This document shows, piece after piece, positions 1 to 8,973 of a stretch of 64,000 nucleotides of DNA (positions are counted from its first letter, which is position 1; every line of letters begins with the position of its first letter). The stretch covers positions 211,051-275,050 of the forward strand of contig CM015708.1 of NCBI GenBank assembly GCA_004764695.1. Direction: 5' to 3'. The notes beneath the pieces are model-generated. The model did no database searches. It was not told where the DNA came from and was given only the letters and a program-made list of their open reading frames with translations. The position numbers were made by a program, and so were the translations under genes. The DNA comes from Schizochytrium sp. TIO01 (taxonomy: Eukaryota > Sar > Bigyra > Thraustochytrida > Thraustochytriidae).

Positions 1-100
1 TAAAGATACAGACCCTAGTCTTCTTGAAGCGTTTGGAATTCTAAATGAAACGCCAGACCAAACATGGCAAAAATTTCTACGACTCGTCAATCAGCTCTAA
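1..100 (+). CDS. 3' end of an unidentified gene (partial)
   Basis: Frame 2 is open from the left edge to a TAA at 98-100 and encodes 32 residues ending in FLRLVNQL. The composition (hydrophobic/charged mix, no low complexity) looks like a real C-terminus, and the reading frame stops just where the non-coding repeat arrays begin. The fragment is too short to assign a family. A chance open stretch of this length is possible, hence moderate confidence. Confidence 0.45.
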   Translation, partial: KDTDPSLLEAFGILNETPDQTWQKFLRLVNQL

Positions 101-148
101 GTCAGATAACCAATATATTAGATTGGTTGCCACAAACACAACCCAAAT

Positions 149-690
149 GGTCAACTGGCTTTTTTATTAACCATAAAGATCACTGGAATGACTCTCTGGC
201 TATATAATATGGTATTTAACCAGTTCAGATCATCAAATGGTCAAATGGCTTTCTATCTAATCTGAAAAAAAGTTGAACTGGTCAAATGGCTATCGACTGA
301 GGTAGTTGACTAGTTCAGATGCTTCATTGGTCAAATGGCTTTCTATCTTATCTGCAAAACAGCTGCATTGGTTAAATGGCGCTGGGATGAGGGTTTCAAC
401 CATTTGAGTTGTTTCAGTGGTCAAGTGGCTTTCTATCTAATCTGTGAAAAAGTTGCGTTGGTCAAATGGTTTCTTAGGAGGTAAGACGCCACTCGAGCGG
501 GTCCAGTGGACAAATGGTTTACAATATAATCTGTAGAACAACTGTGATGGTCAAATGTTAATTTGATGTGGTCTTTAACTAGTTGTGGTGATTAAATTGG
601 CAAATGGTTATTTCTAATTTAAACTATAAGACAGCTCAAATCGTTAGTTGACTCGGTATATGGTTGTTGAATCAGTTAAGCTATTATCGT
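149..690. repeat. degenerate ~90-bp tandem array
   Basis: Six imperfect copies start at about 149, 239, 329, 419, 508 and 599, giving steps of 89-91 bp. Each copy opens with a version of GGTCAAATGGCTTTCTATCT, and a second GGTCAAATGG lies 41 bp into the unit, so the unit is built of two roughly 45-bp halves. No open reading frame follows the period. It is related to the array at 809-1812, which uses the same TGGTCAAATGG and TTTAACCAG words. Confidence 0.8.
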
Positions 691-808
691 TGTCAAAACG
701 ATGATTGTTTAACATATTTTAAGTGTGAGATGGTTTTATATTTCATTTCTAAGACAGCTCTAATGTGCAACTGGGTCCTGAGATTGTTGTCTAACTATTT
801 GAGTTTAT

Positions 809-1812
809 GAAGTGGTTAGTTGGTTTGATTTTGTATTTTAAGCAGTTGAATTGTTGAAATGGTCAAATGGATTTTTTTTTTACCTCGAGACATCTGTAAT
901 GGCTTGATGGTTATGTAATGTGCCATTTAACCATTTGTTTCTCAGAAGTGGTGAGTTGGTTTGATAAGTTGTTTTTTAAGCAGTTGAATTGTTGAAATGG
1001 TCAAATGGTTTTTTTTTACCTCGAGACATCTTTAATGGCTTGATGGTTATGTAATGTGCCATTTAACCATTTGATTTTCAGAAGTGGTGAGTTGGTTTGA
1101 TAAGTTGTTTTTTAAGCAGTTGAATTGTTGAAATGGTCAAATGGTTTTTTTACCTCGAGACATCTTTAATGGCTTGATGGTTATGTAATGTGCCATTTAA
1201 CCATTTGATTCTCAGAAGTGGTGAGTTGGTTTGATAAGTTGTTTTTTAAGCAGTTGAATTGTTGAAATGGTCAAATGGTTTTTTTTACCTCGAGACATCT
1301 GTAATGGCTTGATGGTTATGTAATGTGCCATTTAACCATTTGATTCTCAGAAGTGGTGAGTTGGTTTGATAAGTTGTTTTTTAAGCAGTTGAATTGTTGA
1401 AATGGTCAAATGGTTTTTTTTTACCTCGAGACATCTGTATTGGCTTGATGGTTATGTAATGTGCCATTTAACCAGTTGAGTTTATGAAGTGGTGAGTTGG
1501 TTTGATAAGTTGTTTTTTAAGCAGTTGAATTGTTGAAATGGTGAAATGGTTTTTTTTACCTCGAGACATCTGTAATGGCTTGATGGTTATGTAATGTGCC
1601 ATTTAACCAGTTGAGTTTGTGAAGTGGTTAGTTGGTTTGATAAGCTGTTTTTAAGCAGTTGAGTTGTTGAAATGGTCAAATGGTTTTTTTTTACCTCGAG
1701 ACATCTGTAATGGCTAAGTGGCTATTGTTTTGCCTTTGAGCCAGTCGAGTTTATGAAGTGGTTAGTTGGTTTGATAAACTGTTTTTTAAGCAGTTGAGTT
1801 GTTAGGATGACA
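809..1812. repeat. ~135-bp tandem array, 7 copies plus a partial
   Basis: Seven nearly identical copies begin with GAAGTGG(T) at 809, 945 and so on to 1755, with steps of 134-136 bp. The shared landmark ACCTCGAGACATCT occurs at 882, 1018, 1152, 1287, 1423, 1558 and 1693. Copies differ mainly in T-run length (7-10 T) and a few substitutions. Most units carry an inverted pair, AAATGGTCAAATGG and CCATTTAACCATTT, about 60 bp apart, able to form a stem with one mismatch. 135 bp is 1.5 times the 90-bp period of the neighbouring array, suggesting a common ~45-bp ancestor. The array is non-coding. Confidence 0.9.
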
Positions 1813-1983
1813 AAGTTGTTTAGTTATTTGATTTTTTAAATAAATTATGATTGTTTTTTGGTTTATTTAATCGGATCTATTTGTACAATAGGCTTTTTAT
1901 ATTATATATAAATCTGTTTTTAGATGTTTGTTGGATGCAAAAAAACTACTTAATTTTTATTGTAGGTGCATCTATATAGAGTG

Positions 1984-2727
1984 ATGGGTAACGTCCAGGA
2001 GACGCCGAGTGTTCAAGAGACACTAAGAAGTCAGGTTCGTGAATTGAAACGGAGTGAGAAGCATTTGCGAATAGATGGGATGCGTTTGGAGCGATCAAGA
2101 AAGGATATAGAGAGAAAGTTGAAAGACTATGCAAAGTCTGGGAATATTCCTTTGGTTCAAGAATCTGCTTTAGAATATGCACGAACCAATGATCAGATTA
2201 TAAAACTGAACCGAATGGCAAATAAGTTGAAAGCACTTGGTAACCAACTCGAGAACACAAAAAATATCAACCAGGTCACGGAGTCGTTTGCCTCGGTTGT
2301 ATTAACCTTAAAGCGCATTAATGAGCAGAGCAATGTATCGGAATTGAGGAATTTGCAAGCGTCTTATGAGCAAGAAGAACAGCTTCTTGATATAGCTAAT
2401 GAACTCACTGAAGAATTAATAGATAACGACGAGATAGAAGAAGAAACCGATGAGATTGTAGCTCGAGTTTTGCATGAGGTTGGAATCGAGACTGCACAAA
2501 CTCTTGCATTTGCTCCTTCACATGCTGTCTCAAAGTACTCTGTAAATGGTTCAGAAAAGATTAGTTTTCCATTGGCAAGCCATACTCAAGATGTAGATGA
2601 TTCGGTAATTAGAGAGCCACACAAATCACCATATGAGCTTGAAAATAATTTGCAAAGGGGGAGCAACAACCTTATAACCAAGTCTTTAAGTCTCGAAGAC
2701 AGACTTCGGAATTTATCAAAGAAGTAG
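1984..2727 (+). CDS. ESCRT-III protein, VPS2/CHMP2-like
   Basis: This 247-residue protein has the Snf7-family layout: a basic, heptad-rich helical N-terminal core (about residues 10-120), then an acidic helix with ELIDNDEIEEETDEIVARVL, matching the DDA(M)-acidic-VxxVLDELG signature of VPS2/CHMP2. The last 12 residues (SLEDRLRNLSKK) fit the MIM1 consensus LxxRLxxL(K), which binds the MIT domain of the Vps4 ATPase. ESCRT-III proteins polymerise on membrane necks and drive scission. I start at the ATG at 1984, since upstream in-frame codons begin at a GTG. The N-terminus MGN could be myristoylated but lacks Ser/Thr at position 6. A 3' splice-site-like tract ends at 1965. A role in viral envelopment is inferred. 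Confidence 0.85.
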   Translation: MGNVQETPSVQETLRSQVRELKRSEKHLRIDGMRLERSRKDIERKLKDYAKSGNIPLVQESALEYARTNDQIIKLNRMANKLKALGNQLENTKNINQVTESFASVVLTLKRINEQSNVSELRNLQASYEQEEQLLDIANELTEELIDNDEIEEETDEIVARVLHEVGIETAQTLAFAPSHAVSKYSVNGSEKISFPLASHTQDVDDSVIREPHKSPYELENNLQRGSNNLITKSLSLEDRLRNLSKK

Positions 2728-2837
2728 TCTGTCTTATATGATATGTACAATTTAATAGGAGTAAATAAAAAATAGGATTTTAACATTTTGTATATAAAGC
2801 TCTTGTTAATACGAGAGGCAATTTTGTTGTTTCTACG

Positions 2838-3434
2838 ATGTTTGGACACAAGTCATATCCTGGCCGAACTTACCCAGTGAATGGCTATAGATATACGCCA
2901 TTGACACCAAACGAACCTCCTAAGAAGATAAATTTATTAAAGACTACATCTTCGAAGAGAAGCCCAGGAAATTCATTGTTTAAAATTCGTAGCAGGTTCA
3001 GTCAAAATATTTCAACTACTGGAAATGCTTTAAAGTCGAAGGCAATGCGCTTCACCTCTGATCTTAGCTATCAAATTGCGGATACGTTTCTGAAATCCGT
3101 TTTGTTTGTGACTGCATTGCAAATGAATAACTTCATTACAACATACATAGATGAAAATGAAGTAGATTGGTGGCGGTTTGGTCTTTCTTGTGCGTTTGCA
3201 GCAATTTCAGTTGCTTTAACCTATCTTAAAAATAGTATTGCTCAGAACCTAAGCGAGACACACGCTTCGAGACTAAGAGACATTGGCCAATTTCAAAGTG
3301 ATTCGGCCGAGACGAGCGAACTAGCATCTCGTCGTTCTCCGCCGTTTCTGTCTAACCACACAGCCATTTCCAGAAACACTTTGGACTCAAATTCTTTTGG
3401 CCAAGTTTCAGCAAGTCAGGATTCCAATACATAA
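2838..3434 (+). CDS. small membrane protein of unknown function
   Basis: A 198-residue protein with a basic, Ser/Pro/Tyr-rich N-terminus (about 1-85), then two hydrophobic stretches, about 90-115 (IADTFLKSVLFVTALQMNNF) and about 120-145 (WWRFGLSCAFAAISVALTYL), and a polar Ser-rich tail. A hairpin membrane topology with both ends in the cytosol or virion interior is likely. It follows the ESCRT-III gene by 110 bp on the same strand and is followed by another membrane protein. No family was recognised. Confidence 0.65.
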   Translation: MFGHKSYPGRTYPVNGYRYTPLTPNEPPKKINLLKTTSSKRSPGNSLFKIRSRFSQNISTTGNALKSKAMRFTSDLSYQIADTFLKSVLFVTALQMNNFITTYIDENEVDWWRFGLSCAFAAISVALTYLKNSIAQNLSETHASRLRDIGQFQSDSAETSELASRRSPPFLSNHTAISRNTLDSNSFGQVSASQDSNT

Positions 3435-3514
3435 ATACTTATACATAGGATTTGCTAAAAGAAATAATTTACAACTCTTAAGAACTGCAGTATAGGTGTG
3501 AGAGTTTTTCAACT

Positions 3515-3979
3515 ATGCATTTTCCCAATCTAACATATATCATTTTGTTCGGAATTTTATGTACTCTTTTCCTGTATCTGCTTTTAGCTTATTATGAATC
3601 ATTCGACCGCTTAAGGCTGGAGCGCCAAAACGATGCTTACGTTCTTTTCCATATGTGTGAGGCGCTAGACTATAGGCGCATTGGTCGCCATGCAGTCATA
3701 TGCGAAGACATTGAACAACGACTGCGTGTCTCGCTGCATATTCAGGCAACAAGACAAGTTTTTGACAGATTTGTTAATGACTTTCTGAATATGCAAGCAA
3801 TTTCGCTTGCAACATTTGGTGCAATTGCATTTCTTTCTGTATCATATTTCCAAGGCCGCTTCACATCAGAAATCCATCAACCAAAGTACTCTCACTCTAA
3901 AAAGCACACCATACTTCCACATCATTATGGGTTTGTATCAAGACAGTCAAATCCACATCGCTTTCTAAAGATAGACTAA
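3515..3979 (+). CDS. small two-segment membrane protein
   Basis: A 154-residue protein that begins with a strong hydrophobic segment (about residues 6-26, IILFGILCTLFLYLLLAYY), has a charged middle part (Arg-rich, about 30-85) and a second hydrophobic segment near 95-112 (AISLATFGAIAFLSVSYF). The His/Lys/Ser tail is polar. Its TAA stop (3977-3979) overlaps the TAG stop of the convergent minus-strand gene in the four bases CTAA, a sign of tight packing. The function is unknown; as a neighbour of ESCRT-III and another membrane protein it may be a virion or egress component. Confidence 0.6.
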   Translation: MHFPNLTYIILFGILCTLFLYLLLAYYESFDRLRLERQNDAYVLFHMCEALDYRRIGRHAVICEDIEQRLRVSLHIQATRQVFDRFVNDFLNMQAISLATFGAIAFLSVSYFQGRFTSEIHQPKYSHSKKHTILPHHYGFVSRQSNPHRFLKID

Positions 3980-4602
3980 GCACCAAAGTGAAGGTCACCA
4001 AACAACATGATAAGGTCTGCTGAAATTCCACGAATAACAAGACCATTGAAGTATAACATCATCTTGCGTGTTACTGGATTGGGTTGCCCGTACAGCTTAA
4101 AATAGTTTACAAGAACATGCTTATCCAGAAGCGTCTGATCAATGTCAACAAGTTCGAGGCTGAAAAGATTCATACGGTACTTTCTACTGTTGTTGTCCAG
4201 TATATGTCTTGTAAGATGGTCTTCAGCCCGCACAATATGCCTAAGGTCATAATTTGTTAGTCCCTCAATCTGAGATGCGCCATTCTGAATTGCTGCTAAT
4301 GCATAGGCGCCGATCAGAGGCTTTGTGCAAATATCCATGCTTTCATCTAACTGTTCTAAGATTCTCCGTTCTGGAGAAAGCTTCGCATGCTTGAGTTTGC
4401 CTGCATCTACCATCTTTGCATTTTTACAATACAGTATGTAGTCAAGAACCTGTTGTAGGTGATGAATTCCAACCTCGGTCATTGATATTGATAAAGCATT
4501 GCTCTCAACATCGTGCAGAGTTAGAACGTCTACGCCTCTATGCAAAAGTAAACACACAACACATTTCTGTCCGTCAATATATAAAGCTCTGTCTTGAACC
4601 AT
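3976..4602 (-). CDS. hypothetical protein, 208 aa
   Basis: A soluble-looking protein with mixed alpha/beta composition, no signal peptide and no membrane segment. It has several Cys (KCVVCLLLHRG near the N-terminus) and His but no zinc-finger spacing I could name. The ATG at 4600-4602 lies about 17 bp downstream of a T8AAA element on its sense strand (4619-4629), which supports this start. No family is recognised. Confidence 0.65.
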   Translation of the reverse strand: MVQDRALYIDGQKCVVCLLLHRGVDVLTLHDVESNALSISMTEVGIHHLQQVLDYILYCKNAKMVDAGKLKHAKLSPERRILEQLDESMDICTKPLIGAYALAAIQNGASQIEGLTNYDLRHIVRAEDHLTRHILDNNSRKYRMNLFSLELVDIDQTLLDKHVLVNYFKLYGQPNPVTRKMMLYFNGLVIRGISADLIMLFGDLHFGA

Positions 4603-4618
4603 CTTGCTCTAAGCAAAA

Positions 4619-4629
4619 TTTAAAAAAAA
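4619..4629 (-). promoter_or_regulatory. T8AAA promoter-like element
   Basis: On the minus strand this reads TTTTTTTTAAA, 17 bp before the ATG of the 208-aa gene. The same element precedes about nine other genes in the window, which suggests a shared viral promoter element. This is an inference from position and recurrence. Confidence 0.45.
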
Positions 4630-4705
4630 CGCTAACACCCTATCGTACAAGCAAAAATCATCTTTAAAAAAGAATTTATATCACAAAGTTCATATAGCTT
4701 ATTTA

Positions 4706-5725
4706 TTATACCTTAAGTTGATTTAGAATTTGCTCAGCCTTTTGGAGGTTCTTGCGGAGCTCGTAAATGTCATTCTGGTCGGATTTAGCACACGCAACAC
4801 GCCCAGACTTTGCAGAAGCGTTGTTCCGATCTCCCTTTAGCGACATTTGAGACATCTTGTTTTTCTTAGAACTACGGGTTTCCCCAAACACTTGCTTCAA
4901 GAACATGTCTGCAGACTCACCTTGCTTTGAGTCGTTCTCAACACGGATCGGATCGAAGCCATCATCACTATCATCATCACTATTATCATCAGAACCAGAA
5001 TCATGATCGTCTTTGTCATCGTCACTCTCGTCTTCGCTTGAATTATAGCTTTCGTGATGATCTTCGTCTTCGGAGTCTTCTTCTGACAAGCTGTCAGAAT
5101 CATTCATTAGACGTTGGTCATACTTTGCATTGCTTCTACCGGCTCTCTGCTTGTTACCGAGTTTATAGTCATTGTAAACCTTTTGTACCTCATTTTGGAG
5201 CAACTTAAGCGAATTATAAAGAATAGAGAAATGATGCGCTCCTTCCCTCTTCACATACTCCAGCTTAGAAGTCTTTCGCAGCCGCTCAATTGATGCAAAA
5301 CCTTCGTTGACTTTTTTCGCAAGCTGAATCATCATTCTAAGCGAACTCGCCCATGCTTGCTTATCCATAGTCTTGGAGCGAAATTTGTTATACAACTTTG
5401 CATTTAGGCGGCTTGCAAAGCCCTTCGTATCTAGACTTAGATACTCTCTATCTGATCCTCCATTCTTTCTGAAGTTATTGTAATTTACAAGTGTCTTCTT
5501 ACGATTATTGTACGCCTTGTTATAAAGATCAAAAAGGTGCTTTACTAGCCTAACCTGGAAAACAAACTTGTCTTCACTTTCATAAGAGTAAAGCTCGTCA
5601 AAGTCTTGCTTATTGGTTAGTTGATAAAGTCCCTTCCAAGTCTTTGAAAGTGTTTTGCAAGATTGTGTGACCCCATAGTCCTGGACGATCGCATCCATCT
5701 TCTTAACAGACTTTGATGAATCCAT
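4706..5725 (-). CDS. helical protein with long Asp/Ser-rich acidic tract
   Basis: A 339-residue protein. Residues about 1-190 are Lys-rich and helical. Residues about 210-265 are an almost continuous Ser/Asp/Glu tract (DSDSLSEEDSEDEDHHE and similar), a typical casein-kinase-2-type substrate. The C-terminal about 25 residues (LRKNLQKAEQILNQLKV) look like a short coiled coil. The acidic tract could bind histones or other basic proteins, or act as a tegument-like scaffold, but no domain is recognised. The DNA of the tract is a GAT/TCA-rich low-complexity run, which opens spurious frames on both strands. Confidence 0.7.
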   Translation of the reverse strand: MDSSKSVKKMDAIVQDYGVTQSCKTLSKTWKGLYQLTNKQDFDELYSYESEDKFVFQVRLVKHLFDLYNKAYNNRKKTLVNYNNFRKNGGSDREYLSLDTKGFASRLNAKLYNKFRSKTMDKQAWASSLRMMIQLAKKVNEGFASIERLRKTSKLEYVKREGAHHFSILYNSLKLLQNEVQKVYNDYKLGNKQRAGRSNAKYDQRLMNDSDSLSEEDSEDEDHHESYNSSEDESDDDKDDHDSGSDDNSDDDSDDGFDPIRVENDSKQGESADMFLKQVFGETRSSKKNKMSQMSLKGDRNNASAKSGRVACAKSDQNDIYELRKNLQKAEQILNQLKV

Positions 5726-5908
5726 GGTAACGTTCCAAGATCAAGCTGGGCTGTTTATTCAATATATGAAGTAGTTAATATAGTAATTTTTAAACTGCGA
5801 CTCTGTTTTTGTTACCCCCAAATATCAAATTTAACTGGTGTACACAATGAATAGCCTTGGTGCGAGTTTAGGTATACTGTGAGTAAATGGATTTTACTTA
5901 TGACATGT

Positions 5909-6856
5909 TTATTTTTGGGGGGAAAGTGATGCTTTGCTTGCTGCTAGTAAAGTCCGTCTGATATAAACGTTCAAAAATCCATGAGAAGCATAAGGCCTAT
6001 CTTTTTCAAAACGTTCTTTCATAGTTTTACTTTGTGTAGGCGATAGCAATTCTTTCCAAGCTCGCGAAAGCAGACCAGATTCATCATATACACAATAGAA
6101 CCTGTCAGGTATATCAGAACCAAAACTGAAATAAAGGCTTTCCTTTAATTGACGGAGCAAGTCTTCTTTTGTAGAAGATGTTGTTTTCTCCAGGCAGAGT
6201 TTTTGATCAGGTTGCCCAGGTGTGTTTTTATGCTCTTTGGCGTTGCATGCTTGATGCAGTGTATCATGTTTGTTTGATTCCACTTTATCTTCCTGCTCTG
6301 GTGGTTGTTTATCTCGGGATGTTGATGATTCAACTTTCAAACAGCTTTTTTGGCTCGATCTCTTGCTTTGCTCCTCTTGGTGCTTCTCAACAGCTTTCTC
6401 AACTGGTGACCCAGGCGTTAGTTCACACAGTAACTTTTCTTGTAATGGTTCTTGATGTCCCGCGTCAATTGTTGGATATGTCATACAACCAAGTGACAGG
6501 CTTTTCTTGTTTGCATAAGCCTCGCTTTCTCCAAGAGTTTTATGAACATCAGAACCAGTTAGATGAGTTGATTGACTGGTTTGCTCGTAAATGTGGGGCA
6601 CCTGACGACATTCGTCAGGCTGTTCTAGAGTATTACAAGAGGTCAGCGAATCAGCAGTGATCATTTCTTGTGCGCCGCTTTCTGTTGCAACAGCTACATT
6701 TCCTGAAGTAAGTTGTACTTCATTTACTGCGGTGTCTAATAGGTCACTTGTCCTTTTGTTCTTTGCGCCGTGCTTTGACGTTGAAGACTTGGCCTGTCTC
6801 TTTGTACGCTTCTTCTGCGTGACGTCACCATCTTCTTTGTTTTCACGCTTTGGCAT
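5909..6856 (-). CDS. basic, largely disordered protein with conserved-looking C-terminus
   Basis: The 315-residue product starts at an ATG (MPKRENKEDG); upstream in-frame codons begin only at TTG. Residues 1-40 are Lys/Arg-rich (KKRTKRQAK, a nuclear-localisation-like cluster). About 40-240 is Ser/Gln/Glu-rich and probably disordered. The last about 80 residues are ordered, with aromatic residues (LYFSFGSDIPDRFYCVYDE). An antisense 160-codon frame covers the disordered part; I prefer this strand because its frame is longer, has nuclear-protein character and a plausible AT-rich promoter. Function unknown; a nuclear role is inferred. Confidence 0.6.
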   Translation of the reverse strand: MPKRENKEDGDVTQKKRTKRQAKSSTSKHGAKNKRTSDLLDTAVNEVQLTSGNVAVATESGAQEMITADSLTSCNTLEQPDECRQVPHIYEQTSQSTHLTGSDVHKTLGESEAYANKKSLSLGCMTYPTIDAGHQEPLQEKLLCELTPGSPVEKAVEKHQEEQSKRSSQKSCLKVESSTSRDKQPPEQEDKVESNKHDTLHQACNAKEHKNTPGQPDQKLCLEKTTSSTKEDLLRQLKESLYFSFGSDIPDRFYCVYDESGLLSRAWKELLSPTQSKTMKERFEKDRPYASHGFLNVYIRRTLLAASKASLSPQK

Positions 6857-7080
6857 AATGAAACTCTTTTGATGTTTATTGTTATAATTAGGTCGAACGA
6901 TTTGCCAAAGTTTCAACTATGTTAAATTGTATTCTATTGAATTCCCAGATCAAACCAAGTATTAATATATTAATTCAAACATAAAACCACTAGTAGTACA
7001 GTCATTTGTTTAAACTTTGCTCCCAAATCCTTCATCAATTAATTTTTAAAATATATAATAAAAAAAATTAGAAAACAGCA

Positions 7081-8859
7081 ATGCGGGCGCCGGTTGTATC
7101 TTTTGAAGTGCGAGGTCCGCAAGGTAGAATTGTGATGCTCGAAGATGACTGCGTTGTCGAAGAGAACGTGTCCGACGATACATATCGATGCTGCTCATCC
7201 GACACAAATGTAGAGGCCATCCCACGCTCATTCTATCATTTCATGAAATCTTTTGATAAATTTCCTGTTGTGGACAGCATCAATTTTTGCCCCAATATTT
7301 GGCAGTCTCGTTTTCAGTCATTTCTGTCTGAAAACGCTAGAAAGAAGCTTTATAATTTTCAAATGGAAGCTGTGTATAAAATGGTGACTTTGAAGAAATG
7401 CTTAAACGCAACAAGCATGGGCTGTGGGAAATCTATCCAAGCTTTGTGCGCCTTGTCGATCATCAGAAGTCAAAACTTGCGTAGTTCTTTGCTTGGATCT
7501 GATAAAGATAGACTGAATGATCTTATTATTTGTCCGGGCTACCTACGCGACAATTGGGCCGCGGAAGCCAAACAATGGCTTCCCGATACATTCTTTCGTA
7601 AGGTAACAATTATCAGATCTGCAGGCAGCCGCGTGCGCGAAAGCATTTTATCACATTTGCTTTATGAGCCTGGCATAAAGATCATTTCTTATGACATGGC
7701 AGCTTCATTGTTTGCCGCCATAAAGCCCGGGCTTCGAAAACAAACTCGCTTTTTTAATACAGTTATTTGCGACGAGAGTCACTACCTGAAAGAATCCAAC
7801 ACTAAACGCTACAGAATGCTTAGCGACATTATCAAAAACGCAAATCATACTTTTCTTTTATCAGGAACACCTGCGCCAAATCGACCACGAGAGATTTTTG
7901 CACAAGCTTCACTTCTTTATCCGAGTATTTTCAATCATTTTAGGACTTTTGCTAAACGATACTGCGCTGGATTTACTGATACATTTGGACATTTCAACGA
8001 TCGCGGAGAGTCTCACATTGAAGAGCTCTCTTTTCTAATGAGTAAATTTGTGATTCGTATACGCCGCGAGGAGGTACTCACAGATTTGCCAGCAGTAAGT
8101 AGGAACAAAGTTGTGCTTCCTTGTAAAACAACCGCAGCATTTAGAAAACTGAAGGCAGAATTTACAAAAAAGCTTTCCACAATTGAGACAGACGCAAAGG
8201 CAAAATTTGCAGCCCAGTGTCTAGCGTCAAAGATGTTTGTCGAGACTTCAAAAATAAAGCAAGATCCCGTAGAAAAGTTCTTGCTTGACTATCTTGTGAA
8301 TTTCGGAAGTATGAAAAATATTGAAAAAACAATAATCTTTTGCAAACACCAGTCTATGCTTCACCACATCAAAGACAAAGTTTTAGACCAACACTTTAAG
8401 TGCGACAGCCAATGCTATGTCGCAATAAGCGGTGAAACTAATTCATCAGAAAGAATCAATCAGATTAACTACTTTTTGACTAGTGAGACATGCAAAATTG
8501 CTTTACTAACGATAGGTTCTTGTTCGACTGGACTGAACATTACTCCTATCGCGCGTATGATCTTTGCAGAAATGTCATGGTCTCCTGCGGAGCTTTCTCA
8601 ATGCGAAGCACGTATTTCTAGAATCGGTGGAGCGCGTCATTTGGAATACACTTATTTAGTGTGTGAAAACACACTAGATGAAAGTGTTTTTCAAAAGCTC
8701 ACAAACAAGAACAAGCTAATCACATCCATCGTCGACAGAGGTCAAGATTATGGCGACTTTATGTTTGAGAGCGGAGATGATAGTGTTGCCGATACATGCG
8801 AAGATACCACAAGACAAGTAAAGCGCTTAAAAGCATATGACGACACTTTTGATAACTAG
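7081..8859 (+). CDS. SNF2-family ATPase, SMARCAL1/ZRANB3-like
   Basis: A 592-residue SF2 helicase-like ATPase. Motif I is SMGCGKSIQ (112-120), motif Ia is in LIICPGYLRDNW, motif II is DESH (231-234, in place of the usual DEAH), motif III is LSGTPAPNRP (from about 260), and motif VI is QCEARISRIGG (507-517, usual form QAEDRxHRIGQ). The compact form, without chromatin-reader domains, is closest to the annealing-helicase branch (SMARCAL1/HARP, ZRANB3), which remodels stalled replication forks. In this window it probably serves genome replication, repair or transcription of viral chromatin. The first 90 residues, before the ATPase core, are not recognised. The ATG at 7081 follows an A-rich leader. 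Confidence 0.93.
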   Translation: MRAPVVSFEVRGPQGRIVMLEDDCVVEENVSDDTYRCCSSDTNVEAIPRSFYHFMKSFDKFPVVDSINFCPNIWQSRFQSFLSENARKKLYNFQMEAVYKMVTLKKCLNATSMGCGKSIQALCALSIIRSQNLRSSLLGSDKDRLNDLIICPGYLRDNWAAEAKQWLPDTFFRKVTIIRSAGSRVRESILSHLLYEPGIKIISYDMAASLFAAIKPGLRKQTRFFNTVICDESHYLKESNTKRYRMLSDIIKNANHTFLLSGTPAPNRPREIFAQASLLYPSIFNHFRTFAKRYCAGFTDTFGHFNDRGESHIEELSFLMSKFVIRIRREEVLTDLPAVSRNKVVLPCKTTAAFRKLKAEFTKKLSTIETDAKAKFAAQCLASKMFVETSKIKQDPVEKFLLDYLVNFGSMKNIEKTIIFCKHQSMLHHIKDKVLDQHFKCDSQCYVAISGETNSSERINQINYFLTSETCKIALLTIGSCSTGLNITPIARMIFAEMSWSPAELSQCEARISRIGGARHLEYTYLVCENTLDESVFQKLTNKNKLITSIVDRGQDYGDFMFESGDDSVADTCEDTTRQVKRLKAYDDTFDN

Positions 8860-8973
8860 AAGCTGAAACCATATATAAGCTGCATTATTTTACATACAAA
8901 GCACAAAGATTATTAGTAATTATAGTTTTTGGTTTGGCCAGTTGAAATATAGCTTGACCCCCCCCAAAAAAAA

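Noticed and set aside
809-1812. CRISPR array or protein-coding repeats in the 135-bp array
   Set aside because: No conserved-repeat/unique-spacer structure, and no frame is open across the units because of T-run length changes.
6178-6660. 160-codon plus-strand frame opposite the basic disordered protein
   Set aside because: It lies wholly antisense to a longer minus-strand frame with coherent composition; the opposite frame is open because of Ser/Gln/Glu-rich low-complexity codons.
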